Source: Sphingomonadales bacterium Ga0077557 (GTDB lineage Bacteria > Pseudomonadota > Alphaproteobacteria > Sphingomonadales > Sphingomonadaceae). Taken from it: a DNA stretch of 64,000 bases. Under the pieces are notes generated by a model. That model was not told the origin of the DNA. It saw only the letters and a list, made by a program, of their open reading frames with translations, and ran no database searches. The translations under genes were made by a program, and so were the position numbers. Position 1 is the first letter of the stretch, and the number at the start of each line of letters is the position of its first letter. The DNA is taken from contig LNFI01000009.1 of the NCBI GenBank assembly GCA_001464615.1, forward strand, positions 59,773 through 123,772, read 5' to 3'. Below, in pieces: positions 1 to 9,234 of this stretch.

Positions 1-206
1 AGCGGTATTGCACCTGGCCGGGCCAGGCCTGTGGCTACAAGATTGGCCATACCCGCATCAACCAGCTCCGCGACAAGGCCAAGGCGGCACTTGGCGATCG
101 CTATGATTTCCGCAAGTTCAACGATGCGGTGGTGCTTGGTGGGAATGTACCGATGACGGTGCTGGCCAGCGTGATCGACCGGCATATCGCGTCGCGGAAG
201 GGGTAA
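1..206 (+). CDS. DUF885 family protein, C-terminal fragment (runs off window)
   Basis: The first 206 bases hold the last ~67 codons of a gene that begins outside the window; the reading frame starts at base 3 and stops with TAA at 204-206. The translation contains WPGQACGYKIGHT, then an R-rich helix and LGDRYDFRKFNDAVVLGG, then VPMTVL. This pattern is typical of the C-terminus of DUF885 proteins, which are large secreted or lipoprotein hydrolase-like proteins of unknown or peptidase-like function. The family call rests on the conserved 'PGQA..YKIG' and 'F.D.VL..G.VP' blocks and is an inference from memory. Nothing can be said about the missing N-terminus. Confidence 0.75.
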   Translation, partial: RYCTWPGQACGYKIGHTRINQLRDKAKAALGDRYDFRKFNDAVVLGGNVPMTVLASVIDRHIASRKG

Positions 207-359
207 TGGGAAAGGTGGCGGACTGATGATGTGGCTAACCGTTTCGTGAATTTCTGCTTGTGGTGGACTCTCGACAGGCGGGTTTGCGGCTGACGGGGTG
301 CCAAAGCGGCCATTTGAAGAATAGTTGGCTTTGGAAATTGCAATTGGTAACCTCTACCG

Positions 360-1370
360 ATGCAGCATGCGTTTATTCTCGGAGGCACCGGCCAAATCGG
401 GCGCGCGGTTGCCGATCGGCTGCTTGAAGAGGGCTGGCGAGTAACGCTAGCGAGCCGCAAGCCGCAAAGTGCGCTGGATGAGCAGCCGAACCTTCGGCAC
501 GTAATACTCGATCGCCGGGACCCTGGCGCAATCGCACTAGCGCTCGGCGATGACGCCGATCTCTTGCTCGACTGTATCGCGTTTAATTCGGCTGACGCCA
601 GGCAACTTGTCGATGTCCAAAACAGCGTCGGCACCATCTGCGCCATTTCCTCGGCAAGCGTTTATCGAGATGATGCGGGCCGAACTCTTGATGAGGCCCG
701 ATCGACGGGTTTCCCCGAAATGCCCGTTCCGATCACCACCACCCAACCCACCGTTGATCCCGGTGACGCGACCTATTCCACCCGGAAAGTGGCTATGGAG
801 CGCACTCTGCTCGACCATTGCCAAATACCGGTCACCATCCTGCGGCCTTGTGCAATATATGGACCGCACTGCCGCCACGCGCGCGAGTGGTTTTTCGTCA
901 AGCGGCTGCTGGATGGTCGTCGAGAGATTCCTGTAGCCTATGGCGGTATGAGCAGATTTCACACGTCCTCGGTCCAAGGTATCGCAGCAGCGGTAATGGC
1001 GTCCGCGTCAAAAACTGCCTCCACAGTCATGAATGTTGCCGACCCGGCTGCGCTAACCGTGGGGGAAATCGGCTTAGCAATCATGCGGGCCATGGGTGTG
1101 CAGGCGAATGTTGTTGGCTTGCCCGATCGCGGATATCCGCCAAACGTCGGCGTCACGCCCTGGTCTGTTGCAAAGCCGTTTGTGGTGGCGCCATCAGACG
1201 ATTTTGAAAGCGCAGGGAGCTATGAGTCGCTTGTCCCGACCGCGATCCGCTGGCTGATTGAAGCAACCCGTGATAGGCCGTGGCGTGAAGTCCTCCCTGC
1301 TCTTGCCGCATATCCGTTTGATCTATTCGATTATGAAGCCGACGAACGCGCCCTGCGAGTAATAAGATAG
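360..1370 (+). CDS. NAD-dependent epimerase/dehydratase (atypical SDR)
   Basis: A 336-residue extended or atypical short-chain dehydrogenase. The N-terminus ILGGTGQIGRAVADRL is a Rossmann nucleotide-binding loop (GGTGxIG, residues ~8-14). Mid-protein YSTRKVAME gives the YxxxK catalytic pair near residue 140, preceded by a serine-rich strand (AISSASVY). The downstream LRPCAIYGP segment is the usual SDR substrate-side signature. Substrate unknown: members act on nucleotide sugars, flavonoids or isoprenoids. No good Shine-Dalgarno is visible before the ATG. The gene stands alone between the DUF885 protein and a repeat-bearing spacer, so context gives no pathway. Confidence 0.8.
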   Translation: MQHAFILGGTGQIGRAVADRLLEEGWRVTLASRKPQSALDEQPNLRHVILDRRDPGAIALALGDDADLLLDCIAFNSADARQLVDVQNSVGTICAISSASVYRDDAGRTLDEARSTGFPEMPVPITTTQPTVDPGDATYSTRKVAMERTLLDHCQIPVTILRPCAIYGPHCRHAREWFFVKRLLDGRREIPVAYGGMSRFHTSSVQGIAAAVMASASKTASTVMNVADPAALTVGEIGLAIMRAMGVQANVVGLPDRGYPPNVGVTPWSVAKPFVVAPSDDFESAGSYESLVPTAIRWLIEATRDRPWREVLPALAAYPFDLFDYEADERALRVIR

Positions 1371-1566
1371 GGCGTTTTCAGCCCAACAGGTCGGGTCCGC
1401 TTATGTTACTGGCAGTTCGAGTGAAGAACGTCCGCAGCCGGGGCGCTTGCAGCCTGACCGCTTTTCCACCCGATAGCCGCCGTTCTGCTTTCAGGCAGAA
1501 CCGCATGGCTACGGACGGTCGATCGGCACCAATTGGGTGGTTAGCGGTTACACCAACTTCAGATGT

Positions 1567-1616
1567 GTCCCCGCAAAGGCGGGGACCCAGCCTGGGCTCC
1601 CGCCTTGGCGGGAGCA
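1567..1616. repeat. Short palindromic intergenic repeat (REP-like)
   Basis: Two adjacent hairpins, one around GTCCCCGCAAAGGCGGGGAC and one around CTCCCGCCTTGGCGGGAG, lie in the gap between the SDR gene and the next minus-strand gene. Such 'CCCGCxAAGGCGGG' palindromes are common between sphingomonad genes. The rest of the 1371-1659 gap shows no convincing gene; small open frames on both strands lack family signatures. Confidence 0.6.
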
Positions 1617-1659
1617 CAACGTCAACGTCCACAACTGGGGCGAAAGCAGTCAATCGACT

Positions 1660-2103
1660 TCAATCGCTTGCTGCCAGATCAGGCGCCACCCACCCCAGCC
1701 GCGCCTCGACTGAAAACAGTCGCTCGCGCGAATAGAACCGCAACGGCCAGTCCCGCCCCCCGCGCGGCGACAGCAGCAGCGCATTGACACGCTCGGCAAG
1801 CCCCTGCCCCTCGCTCTCGCGCACATGATCGCGCACCGCCGCCAGGAAGCAGTAGGTGATCGTGTGGTGATAGCCCTGCGTCTCGTCATTCACCCCGCCG
1901 ACGCTCTCGTTATACCGTGAAATGATGCACCGCAGGTCGGCGTCGAGATCGATTTCGGGGCGCTCGACGACCAGCCAGGTCGTCGCGGCCAAATGCGCCT
2001 CATGCGTCCATTCGGGGCGCGGCAGGGTGCGTTCGAGCAGGCCGACACCGACGTGCCGCACGGCAGCGTCGGTCTCAAACAATCGGGGCGAGTGATCAGT
2101 CAT
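1660..2103 (-). CDS. Conserved hypothetical protein, 147 aa
   Basis: I do not recognise the family by name. The protein is soluble, with no signal peptide or membrane segment. It has an acidic, His/Trp-containing N-terminal half (RPEWTHEAHLAATTWLV) and a GYHHTITYCFLAAV stretch with a paired histidine, which suggests an all-helical, possibly ligand- or metal-binding fold. The C-terminus LLSPRGGRDWPLRFYSRERLFS is strongly patterned. Codon use matches the neighbours and competing frames are shadows. It lies 42 bases beyond the 3' side of pckA's stop on the same strand, so it could be read through from pckA. Function not assigned. Confidence 0.6.
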   Translation of the reverse strand: MTDHSPRLFETDAAVRHVGVGLLERTLPRPEWTHEAHLAATTWLVVERPEIDLDADLRCIISRYNESVGGVNDETQGYHHTITYCFLAAVRDHVRESEGQGLAERVNALLLSPRGGRDWPLRFYSRERLFSVEARLGWVAPDLAASD

Positions 2104-2145
2104 TGGTCGGGCTTTCGGTTAGGAAGGCCCGGAGGAGCGGGCCGG

Positions 2146-3759
2146 TCAGGCGGTCTGGTGTACCTTGGGGGCCGATTGTCGGACGCCCTCATCGACATGG
2201 TCCGCAAATTGCGCGAAATTCTCGACGAACTGGTCGACCAGCTTGGCTGCGGTCGCGTCATAAGCCGCCTTGTCGACCCAGGTGTTGCGCGGATCGAGGA
2301 TCGCCGAATCGACGCCAGCCACCGCCACCGGCACCTTGAAGCCGAAATTGGGATCGGTGCGGAATTCGGCATCGTTGAGGCTGCCGTCGAGCGCAGCATT
2401 GAGCAGCGCGCGCGTCGCCTTGATCGGCATGCGCTTGATGCCTGGCATCGTCGCCTTGCCGCCCGACCAGCCGGTGTTGACCAGCCAGCAATCGACCCCG
2501 CCCTTGGCGATCCGCTCCTTGAGAAGATTGCCATAGACACTCGGGTGGCGCGGCATGAAGGGCGCGCCGAAACAGGTCGAGAAGGTCGCATCAGGTTCGG
2601 TCACGCCAATCTCGGTGCCGGCGACACGCGCGGTATAGCCCGACAGGAAATGGTACATCGCCTGATCGGGGGTGAGCTTCGCGATCGGCGGAAGGACGCC
2701 ATATGCGTCAGCCGTCAGCATCACGATATTCTTCGGCACCGGCCCCATATTATGTTCGGACGCATTGGGGATGAAGTCGATCGGGTAGGAACCACGGCTA
2801 TTCTCGGCGAGCGTCGCGTCGTCAAAGTCGAGCTGGCGCGTGTCGGGGTCCATCACGACATTTTCGAGCACCGTGCCGAAGCGCTTGGTGGTTGCGAAAA
2901 TTTCAGGCTCGGCTTCGGCCGACAGGCGGATCATCTTGGCGTAGCAGCCGCCTTCAAAGTTAAAGACTGCCGTATCCGACCAGCCATGCTCGTCATCGCC
3001 GATCAGCGTGCGGCTGGCATCGGCCGAAAGCGTGGTCTTGCCCGTGCCCGACAGACCGAAAAACACCGCCGTATCGCCGTTCGGGCCGATATTGGCGGAA
3101 CAATGCATCGGCATGATGCCATCGACGGGCAGCAGATAGTTGAGCAGGCCGAACACCGATTTCTTCATCTCACCCGCATAAGCGGTGCCACCGATCAGGA
3201 TAAGTTTTTCGGTGAAATTGACCGCGATAACCGTCTCGCTGCGGCAGCCATGACGCGCGGGATCGGCGCGGAAGCTGGGCAGATCGATAATCGTATATTC
3301 GGGATCGAAGCCGGGCAGTTCCTCAGCCGCCGGGCGCACCAACATCGTGCGGATGAACAGATTGTGCCAGGCGAGTTCGTTGATCACGCGAACGCGGACG
3401 CGGTGCTCAGGCTGCGATCCGCCGAACAGGTCCTGGACGAACAAGGTGTCTTTTTCGCCGAGCGCGGCGATGAAATCGGCCTTCAGCGCGGCGAAATGTT
3501 CAGGCGTCATGCCTTTGTTGGTCTTGCCCCACCACACCGTGTTTTCGGTTTCGGCATCACGGACGATGAACTTATCCTGCGCGCTGCGCCCAGTGTGCTG
3601 GCCGGTTGCGACCACCAACGGACCGTCCGCAGCCAGATGCCCCTCGCCCCGCGCAAGCGCCACTTCGACGAGCGGGGCCGTGATCAGATTCCAATGGAGC
3701 TTTGCCTTCGTGGCGAATCCCTGAGCGCTTAGGCCCTTATTGGGGGTGCGTTCGGTCAC
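2146..3759 (-). CDS. pckA: Phosphoenolpyruvate carboxykinase (ATP)
   Basis: Converts oxaloacetate plus ATP to PEP, the entry step of gluconeogenesis. The 537-residue product carries the kinase-1a/P-loop [11 protein letters not shown] and the following [11 protein letters not shown] metal-binding segment, plus [14 protein letters not shown] and [12 protein letters not shown] blocks typical of ATP-dependent PckA. I chose the GTG at 3759 (protein begins [10 protein letters not shown]) because GGGAGAG lies just upstream and because homologues start here; an in-frame extension to 3837 is possible but poorly supported. It is transcribed divergently from chvI, an arrangement conserved in alphaproteobacteria, where ChvI and LacI-type PckR proteins affect pckA. 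Confidence 0.97.
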   Translation of the reverse strand: MTERTPNKGLSAQGFATKAKLHWNLITAPLVEVALARGEGHLAADGPLVVATGQHTGRSAQDKFIVRDAETENTVWWGKTNKGMTPEHFAALKADFIAALGEKDTLFVQDLFGGSQPEHRVRVRVINELAWHNLFIRTMLVRPAAEELPGFDPEYTIIDLPSFRADPARHGCRSETVIAVNFTEKLILIGGTAYAGEMKKSVFGLLNYLLPVDGIMPMHCSANIGPNGDTAVFFGLSGTGKTTLSADASRTLIGDDEHGWSDTAVFNFEGGCYAKMIRLSAEAEPEIFATTKRFGTVLENVVMDPDTRQLDFDDATLAENSRGSYPIDFIPNASEHNMGPVPKNIVMLTADAYGVLPPIAKLTPDQAMYHFLSGYTARVAGTEIGVTEPDATFSTCFGAPFMPRHPSVYGNLLKERIAKGGVDCWLVNTGWSGGKATMPGIKRMPIKATRALLNAALDGSLNDAEFRTDPNFGFKVPVAVAGVDSAILDPRNTWVDKAAYDATAAKLVDQFVENFAQFADHVDEGVRQSAPKVHQTA

Positions 3760-3798
3760 GATGATCTCTCCCAGAAATGTCCCTAGCGATGCTTGCGC

Positions 3799-3806
3799 AT
3801 ACGTAT
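3799..3806. promoter_or_regulatory. Candidate operator palindrome ATACGTAT in the pckA/chvI spacer
   Basis: An 8-base perfect palindrome with a central CG, within CATACGTATAC, sits in the spacer between pckA and chvI. The 9-mer CATACGTAT also occurs between the TonB receptor and the LacI-family gene at about 25509-25517. LacI/GalR operators are CG-centred palindromes, so this may be a site for that regulator. Two occurrences of a 9-mer can arise by chance; this is a weak call. Confidence 0.2.
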
Positions 3807-3926
3807 ACTGATTCGGCGCATATCGCCCATCGCCCAAACGGTCAAACCAGCGAATGCGACAAGGAGTTGAGCCGCGCGGCGCTTTGTCCTAGGCCAAGCG
3901 CCGGTAATAAAAGGCTTGCACCGCCG

Positions 3927-4634
3927 ATGACGGCTACGATCGCGCTTGTCGATGATGATCGCAACATTCTCACCTCGGTCTCCATCGCGCTCCAGGCCGA
4001 AGGATTTTTGACCCGCGTCTATTCAGATGGCGAGACCGCGTTGAAGGCACTGATCGACAACCCACCTGATCTCGCCATTTTCGATATCAAGATGCCACGG
4101 ATGGATGGCCTGGAATTGCTCCGTCGGCTGCGTGAAAAAAGCGTGATGCCGGTGATTTTCCTCACCTCGAAAGATGATGAGCTCGACGAAGCCCTTGGCC
4201 TCGCCATGGGTGCCGACGACTATATCGCCAAGCCATTTTCACAACGGCTCCTCATCGCCCGTATCAAAGCGATCCTGCGCCGGACCGAACTGTCGCAACC
4301 GACGGCCCCCGGTGAAGAGCAAGTGCCGTCGGAAATATTGGAACGCGGCAAATTGGCCATGGACCCGGCGCGCCACCGCGTGACCTGGGAAGGCAACCCC
4401 GTTACGCTCACCGTGACAGAATTCCTCATCCTCGAAACGCTGGCGCAACGCCCCGGCATCGTGAAGACCCGCAATCAATTAATGGATGCGGCTTATCAGG
4501 ACGACATCTATGTCGACGACCGGACCATCGACAGCCACATCAAGCGCGTCCGTCGCAAATTCCGCCAAGTGGCCCCGGAATTTGACGCGATTGAAACGCT
4601 TTATGGCGCTGGCTATCGATTCTCAGAGGAGTAG
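3927..4634 (+). CDS. chvI: Response regulator ChvI (OmpR/PhoB class)
   Basis: A 235-residue two-domain response regulator. The receiver domain (1-~125) shows the acidic pair ALVDDD at residues 7-11, the phospho-acceptor Asp53 in [11 protein letters not shown], and the switch lysine in DDYIAKPFS. The C-terminal winged helix (~140-235) ends with the OmpR signature [13 protein letters not shown] and LYGAGYRF. Start at ATG 3927 gives the usual family length. It is the partner of ChvG downstream, with which it overlaps. ChvI/ChvG (ExoS in rhizobia) senses acid or envelope conditions in alphaproteobacteria. Confidence 0.95.
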   Translation: MTATIALVDDDRNILTSVSIALQAEGFLTRVYSDGETALKALIDNPPDLAIFDIKMPRMDGLELLRRLREKSVMPVIFLTSKDDELDEALGLAMGADDYIAKPFSQRLLIARIKAILRRTELSQPTAPGEEQVPSEILERGKLAMDPARHRVTWEGNPVTLTVTEFLILETLAQRPGIVKTRNQLMDAAYQDDIYVDDRTIDSHIKRVRRKFRQVAPEFDAIETLYGAGYRFSEE

Positions 4635-6204
4635 CCCGCGCCACGGCGACGATCGTGATAGCGATCTTTCTCTGCGCTGGTCGGGGCGCGTCTCCCTCAC
4701 CCGCCGTATTTTGGCGGTCAACATCTTCGCGCTCGCCATGCTGGCTGGCGGTTTTTTCTATCTCGACAGTTTCCGCAGCCGCATCGTCGATAGCCGGGTC
4801 GCGCAGGCCAAGCGGGAGGCGCGGCTGATCGCAGAGGCTCTTGCCGCGGCCCAGCCAAAGGCGCGCGAGGCGTTGGCGATTGATCTTGCCCGTAGCACCG
4901 GCACAAGGCTGCGCCTGTTCGATGCAACCGGCGCCCAGACCGCCGATAGCCGCGCGATGGGATTGCGTAATTTCACCCTGGTCGATCCCGACACCGAAGG
5001 TAGCGGTGCGCGCGCGGGTCGGTTCCTGGATGCGCTGATCGACACGGTGGTCGGGGCAGAGCGCGCACCGCTGTATCGCGAACGCCGCGCGGGCCAAACC
5101 TGGCCTGACGTGCCCATCGCCCAACAGACGCAGCAAGCCGTCGCGACGGTTTGGCGCGCGCCTGATCGCACGCCCGTCATCACAGCAGCTGCGCCACTGC
5201 CCGGCCAAAGTCGCGGTAGCACAGTGGTAATGACCGCGATCAACGCACGGGACATCACCCAAACGGTGCGACTCGAGCGGTTTCGGCTAAGCCTGGTGCT
5301 GCTGGTCGTGTCGATTGCGTCGATTTTGCTCTCGCTGTTTTTGGCGCGCACGATCGTCCGCCCGCTACGTCGGCTGGCGCTGGCCGCCGTGCGAGTCAGG
5401 CTGGGCCGCGCCCGTGAAGTCGTGGTCCCCCGGCTCCCCTCGCGCGGTGACGAGATCGGCATGCTGGCGCGCGCCCTGTCGGACATGAGCCAGGCGCTTC
5501 GCGCCCGGATTGATGCGACCGAAGCATTTGCCGCCGATGTGACGCACGAAATGAAAAACCCGCTCGCCTCGCTTCGCTCTGCGGTTGAGGGGCTGGGCAT
5601 GGTGCGTGAACCGGTGCTCCAGGAAAAACTGCTGGCGATCGTCCGCGACGATGTCCATCGGCTCGATCGGCTGATCAGCGACATTTCCGAAGCATCACGG
5701 CTCGACGCCCAGCTTAGCCGGGCCAAATTTGAACCCGTCGATATCGGCGCGATGATCGACGCATTGCTCAATGCGCGCACGCAGCGCGGCATCGAACGCG
5801 GGGTTAGAATGCTGGCCGATCATCGCCACGACAAACCATTGCTGGTGCTTGGGGAAGATACCCGGCTGGAACGCGTATTCGAAAACCTGATCGACAATGC
5901 GATTTCGTTTTCGCCCAATGACGGCCTGATTGCGATATCGCTGGTGGTGGACGCGCGCGAGGTTGAAATTGCGGTCGAGGATGAGGGGCCCGGCGTACCC
6001 GAAGAGTCCCGAGAGCAGGTTTTCCGCCGCTTTCAGTCAATAAGGCCGAAGGAAGAAGCATTTGGCAAGCATTCCGGGCTTGGCCTTGCCATTGCGCGGA
6101 CCATCATCGAGGGCCATCAAGGGAAAATTGCCGTCGAATCGCGCAGCGACCAGCACAATGGCGCGCGATTCGTCGTCAGGCTGCCCTTGGCGGAGATGTC
6201 ATGA
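4603..6204 (+). CDS. chvG: Sensor histidine kinase ChvG
   Basis: Inner-membrane sensor kinase, ~533 residues. A first membrane helix ([20 protein letters not shown]) is followed by a ~190-residue periplasmic domain, a second helix ([19 protein letters not shown]), a HAMP linker, the H-box [16 protein letters not shown], and a HATPase_c domain with N-box [11 protein letters not shown] and G-box DEGPGVPE. The ATG at 4603 lies inside the end of chvI and gives a 32-base overlap; the longer frame from 4486 is an antiframe reading of chvI. Expected to phosphorylate ChvI. The periplasmic domain would bind the signal or the inhibitor ExoR; no exoR is visible here. Confidence 0.93.
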   Translation: MALAIDSQRSSPRHGDDRDSDLSLRWSGRVSLTRRILAVNIFALAMLAGGFFYLDSFRSRIVDSRVAQAKREARLIAEALAAAQPKAREALAIDLARSTGTRLRLFDATGAQTADSRAMGLRNFTLVDPDTEGSGARAGRFLDALIDTVVGAERAPLYRERRAGQTWPDVPIAQQTQQAVATVWRAPDRTPVITAAAPLPGQSRGSTVVMTAINARDITQTVRLERFRLSLVLLVVSIASILLSLFLARTIVRPLRRLALAAVRVRLGRAREVVVPRLPSRGDEIGMLARALSDMSQALRARIDATEAFAADVTHEMKNPLASLRSAVEGLGMVREPVLQEKLLAIVRDDVHRLDRLISDISEASRLDAQLSRAKFEPVDIGAMIDALLNARTQRGIERGVRMLADHRHDKPLLVLGEDTRLERVFENLIDNAISFSPNDGLIAISLVVDAREVEIAVEDEGPGVPEESREQVFRRFQSIRPKEEAFGKHSGLGLAIARTIIEGHQGKIAVESRSDQHNGARFVVRLPLAEMS

Positions 6205-6217
6205 ACGAGGCGCGTCG

Positions 6218-6652
6218 ATGACCATCGTTTCTTCCGAGACGCTGCACGCATCCTGCGTCGCGATTGGTGACCTTGCCGTCCTGATCGAGGGGCCTTCGGG
6301 CGCGGGGAAGTCCGATCTGGCGCTCCGCTTGATCGATCGCGGCGCGCAGCTTGTCAGCGACGATTACACAATGCTGATTCGATCCGGGAAACAATTGCTG
6401 GCGACGGCACCCGCAACGATTGCCGGGAAGATCGAAGTACGCGGGCTTGGCATCATGCCAATGCCCCATCGCGATCGGGTGCCCGTCGCCTTGTTGATCG
6501 CCTTGGCCGAGAATGTTGAGCGCATGCCCCCTGAACAGCAAAGCAGGCGCATCGCCGGGATCGATATTGCCGTGGTCGCCCTGGAAGGGAAGCACGCATC
6601 GGCGCCAATCAAGGTGGAACTTGCCCTTCAGCGGCTGGGCGCAGCGGCATGA
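6218..6652 (+). CDS. hprK: HPr kinase/phosphorylase, short alphaproteobacterial form
   Basis: The 144-residue product is only the C-terminal catalytic domain of the classic HprK of about 310 residues, as is normal in alphaproteobacteria. It has the Walker A loop EGPSGAGKSDLALRL near residue 24, then QLVSDDYT and a GKIEVRGLGIMPMP segment that matches the HprK K-loop and signature region. It phosphorylates HPr on a serine, here probably Ser48 of the HPr encoded 1.4 kb downstream. It starts at ATG 6218 just after chvG, and its end overlaps the rapZ start by four bases. The location links the envelope sensor ChvG to the PTS. Confidence 0.93.
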   Translation: MTIVSSETLHASCVAIGDLAVLIEGPSGAGKSDLALRLIDRGAQLVSDDYTMLIRSGKQLLATAPATIAGKIEVRGLGIMPMPHRDRVPVALLIALAENVERMPPEQQSRRIAGIDIAVVALEGKHASAPIKVELALQRLGAAA

Positions 6653-7578
6653 CGCGGCCGGGATCAAAGGACATCCTGCTTGTCACCGGCATGTCGGGTG
6701 CGGGCAAATCGACCACGCTGAAAACCCTGGAGGATCTTGGCTGGGAGGTGGTCGACAATCTGCCGCTGCTGCTGCTGGATCGGTTGCTGGCGACGGCCCA
6801 GCCCCCCAGCGGCGGTGATAATGCCCGGCCGCTCGCGCTGGGAATCGGCGCGCAAACCCGCGATTTCGACCCCGATACCATCGTCAAACGAATCAAGACG
6901 CTGCGGGCCGATCACGGCCATGACATTGGCACGCTTTTCCTCGATTGCAGCGGCGCCGAGCTCGAGCGACGCTATTCGGAAACCCGCCGACGTCATCCGC
7001 TCGCGCTCGATCGGCCAGCGTCCGACGGCATCGCCCGCGAGCGCGAATTGCTGGCGCCACTGCGCCGATGGGCGAATCGATTGATCGACACCACCAGCTT
7101 GTCGAGCAACGAACTTGCGCAGAAAATTCGATCGACCTTTGCCCGTGAAGGGTTGAGTGGGCCGACTCTATCGGTGATGTCATTCGGCTTTGCGCGCGGG
7201 TTGCCGCGGGATGCCGATCTGGTGCTGGACGTGCGTTTCCTGCGCAATCCGCATTGGGATGATGCGCTGCGCCCGGGGACCGGGCTCGATGCCGATGTCA
7301 GCGCCTATATCATCGCCGATCCGGCTTATGCAGAGGCGATGGCGGCAATCGACGCGATGATCCTGCTGCTGCTGCCGCGCTACCGGGCCGAGGGAAAATC
7401 CTATGTCACGATCGCTTTCGGGTGTACCGGCGGAAGACATCGTTCGGTGCATGTCGCTGACCGGATGGCGAAGCGGTTGCGCGACGCGGGTTTTTCGCCC
7501 ACGGTTACGCACCGCGATCTGGGGGCCGCGTCGCAGGACTCGCTTGAGGCTATTCCAGTGACGCCGAGTATTGTGTGA
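6649..7578 (+). CDS. rapZ: RapZ-family nucleotide-binding adaptor (YvcJ/YhbJ)
   Basis: A 309-residue P-loop protein. The N-terminal VTGMSGAGKSTTLKTLEDLGW is the family Walker A region, and VVDNLPLLLLDRLL follows. A Walker B-like LFLDCSGAELERRY is at ~100, and the C-terminal half contains MSFGFARGLPRDADLVLDVRFLRNP and IAFGCTGGRHRSVHVAD, both diagnostic. In enterobacteria RapZ binds sRNAs that control glmS; in Gram-positives the homologue affects cell-wall metabolism. The role in this lineage is not established. ATG at 6649 overlaps the hprK stop, which implies translational coupling. Confidence 0.95.
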   Translation: MTRPGSKDILLVTGMSGAGKSTTLKTLEDLGWEVVDNLPLLLLDRLLATAQPPSGGDNARPLALGIGAQTRDFDPDTIVKRIKTLRADHGHDIGTLFLDCSGAELERRYSETRRRHPLALDRPASDGIARERELLAPLRRWANRLIDTTSLSSNELAQKIRSTFAREGLSGPTLSVMSFGFARGLPRDADLVLDVRFLRNPHWDDALRPGTGLDADVSAYIIADPAYAEAMAAIDAMILLLLPRYRAEGKSYVTIAFGCTGGRHRSVHVADRMAKRLRDAGFSPTVTHRDLGAASQDSLEAIPVTPSIV

Positions 7579-7639
7579 CGATGGACGGGCATATTTCTGG
7601 GCATGATTGTGGGGATTTTTCTAAAGTGATCGGGCGGCA

Positions 7640-8047
7640 ATGATCGGGCTGGTACTCGTTACCCATGGCCGCCTGGCCGAAGAATTTGTGACGGCGATGG
7701 AGCATGTCGTCGGCAAGCAAGACCATATTGCCACCATTTCGATTGGCCCGGATGACGATATGGAGGGCCGCCGCGCCGATATCGCCAGCGCCATCAAGGC
7801 AGTGGAAACCGGCCAGGGCGTGATCGTGCTGACCGATTTGTTCGGCGGTACACCGTCCAACCTCGCCATTTCGTTGATGGAAACCGGCCGGGTTGAGGTG
7901 ATCGCCGGGATTAATTTGCCAATGCTGATTCGCCTGGAAGGCGCGCGCAAATCGATGAAAGTGACCGACGCCGTGGCCGCTGCACGCGAAGCGGGGCGCA
8001 AATATATCTCGGTCGCGTCCGAAGTGCTGGGCGAAGCCGCCGCGTGA
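7640..8047 (+). CDS. manX: PTS EIIA component, mannose family
   Basis: A 135-residue stand-alone EIIA-Man domain. The phosphoryl-accepting histidine is His9 in LVLVTHGRLAEEF. FGGTPSNLA and an INLPMLIRL segment complete the domain. No EIIB, EIIC or EIID gene is near, so this is probably a regulatory phospho-acceptor at the end of the EI-HPr relay rather than a sugar importer. It starts after a 61-base gap from rapZ and its last codons overlap the GTG of ptsH. In related bacteria this protein feeds into ChvG/ChvI-like or K+ signalling, which would fit the neighbouring genes, but this is inference. Confidence 0.93.
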   Translation: MIGLVLVTHGRLAEEFVTAMEHVVGKQDHIATISIGPDDDMEGRRADIASAIKAVETGQGVIVLTDLFGGTPSNLAISLMETGRVEVIAGINLPMLIRLEGARKSMKVTDAVAAAREAGRKYISVASEVLGEAAA

Positions 8048-8316
8048 GCAAGGTTTTTCGCACGGTCACCATCACCAATCGTCGCGGCCTGCATGCACGG
8101 ACCAGCGCGAAATTCGTGACGCTCGCCTCCACCCTGCCTGTCGATGTCGCGGTGGTGAAGGATGGATCGCCGGTCACCGGCACATCCATCATGGGTCTGA
8201 TGATGCTGGGCGCCGCGATGGGCGACCACATCACGATCAGCGCCGAGGGCGACGGCGCCCAGGCCGCCGTGGACGCGCTGGCCGAGCTGGTCGAGGCGAA
8301 GTTCGGCGAGGATTGA
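8044..8316 (+). CDS. ptsH: Phosphocarrier protein HPr (NPr-like)
   Basis: A 90-residue HPr. The EI-dependent phosphorylation site is His17 in NRRGLHARTSAKF, and Ser48 in TGTSIMGLMML is the expected HprK target. The GTG start at 8044 overlaps the end of the EIIA gene, so the two should be made in similar amounts. It receives phosphate from an EI (ptsP product, not in the window) and passes it to EIIA. With HprK and EIIA all here, the set forms a sensing chain that reports on PEP or nitrogen status. Confidence 0.95.
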   Translation: MSKVFRTVTITNRRGLHARTSAKFVTLASTLPVDVAVVKDGSPVTGTSIMGLMMLGAAMGDHITISAEGDGAQAAVDALAELVEAKFGED

Positions 8317-8324
8317 TCCCGCCA

Positions 8325-9125
8325 ATGCCACGCGAAATCACCGCCTACTCCAATCCCCTGATCAAGCGCGTGCGCCAGCTGCGCGAAAAGCGCCACCGCC
8401 GCGAAGAAGGGCTGTTCCTGGCCGAGGGCTTGCGCATCCTGACGGAGGCGCGCGAGACCGGGCGGCTGCCGCAGTTCCTGTTTTATGCCCGCGACAGTGC
8501 CGCCCACCCGCTGGTTACCGCGCTGATCGCCGATGTCGAGGCGGCGGGTGGCGAGGCGATCGAGACGGTGCCCGATATCCTGTCAAAACTATCGGGCAAG
8601 GATAACCCGCAAGCAGTGGTCGGCGTGTTCGCCGAATTTGCCCGGTCGCTTGCGTCGCTTGACCGGCCAAGCGCCGACATTTGGCTGGTCGCCGAGCGGC
8701 TGCGCGACCCCGGTAATCTTGGCACGATCCTGCGCACCGGCGATGCGGTCGGCGCGGGCGGGCTGATCCTGATCGGCGAGTGCGTCGATCCTTTCTCGGT
8801 AGAGGCGGTGCGCGCGAGCATGGGCGCGCTGTTCACCGTGCCGATCGTGCAGTGCGACTGGGCCGATTTCATCGCCTGGCTGCGCGCCGGGCCGGGCCAG
8901 CTGGTCGGACTGAGCCTGGATACCAAAACACATTACCGCGCCGCTGATTATGCAGCGCCGACCTTTTTGCTGACGGGCAATGAAGCGCAGGGCATGCCCG
9001 ATGACTATGCCGCAGCGTGCGATCTGCTGGTCAAGATCCCCATGTTGGGCAAGGCCGACAGCCTGAATGCCGCGGTGGCGACAGCGGTGATGGCCTATGA
9101 AGTGCTGGGGCAGCGGCGCGGCTAA
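8325..9125 (+). CDS. TrmH/SpoU-family RNA 2'-O-methyltransferase (RlmB-like)
   Basis: A ~266-residue SPOUT methyltransferase. The N-terminal substrate-binding domain (SNPLIKRVRQLREKRHRR, then FLAEGLRIL) is followed by a knotted SAM-binding domain with the three family motifs: RLRDPGNLGTILRTGDAVG, LTGNEAQGMP and IPMLGKADSLNAAVATAVM. It probably methylates a ribose in 23S rRNA; the precise site cannot be read from sequence. The ATG at 8325 is favoured; an in-frame TTG at 8313 overlaps the HPr stop and is the alternative. Same strand as the PTS genes but likely unrelated in function. Confidence 0.9.
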   Translation: MPREITAYSNPLIKRVRQLREKRHRREEGLFLAEGLRILTEARETGRLPQFLFYARDSAAHPLVTALIADVEAAGGEAIETVPDILSKLSGKDNPQAVVGVFAEFARSLASLDRPSADIWLVAERLRDPGNLGTILRTGDAVGAGGLILIGECVDPFSVEAVRASMGALFTVPIVQCDWADFIAWLRAGPGQLVGLSLDTKTHYRAADYAAPTFLLTGNEAQGMPDDYAAACDLLVKIPMLGKADSLNAAVATAVMAYEVLGQRRG

Positions 9126-9234
9126 GGGCCCCGATTTCGCCGTCAGCATTTTTTCGCAAAAATATGGAAACCAAGGCGGCGCTCCGGCATCTAATAGCCG
9201 TATAGGTCTGCGAGATCGCCCGGAGATGGCCCCC

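Noticed and set aside
1993..3732. Long plus-strand frame opposite pckA
   Set aside because: It is the antisense of a strongly supported enzyme gene. The translation is His/Arg/Gly-rich without family signatures, as expected of a shadow in GC-rich DNA.
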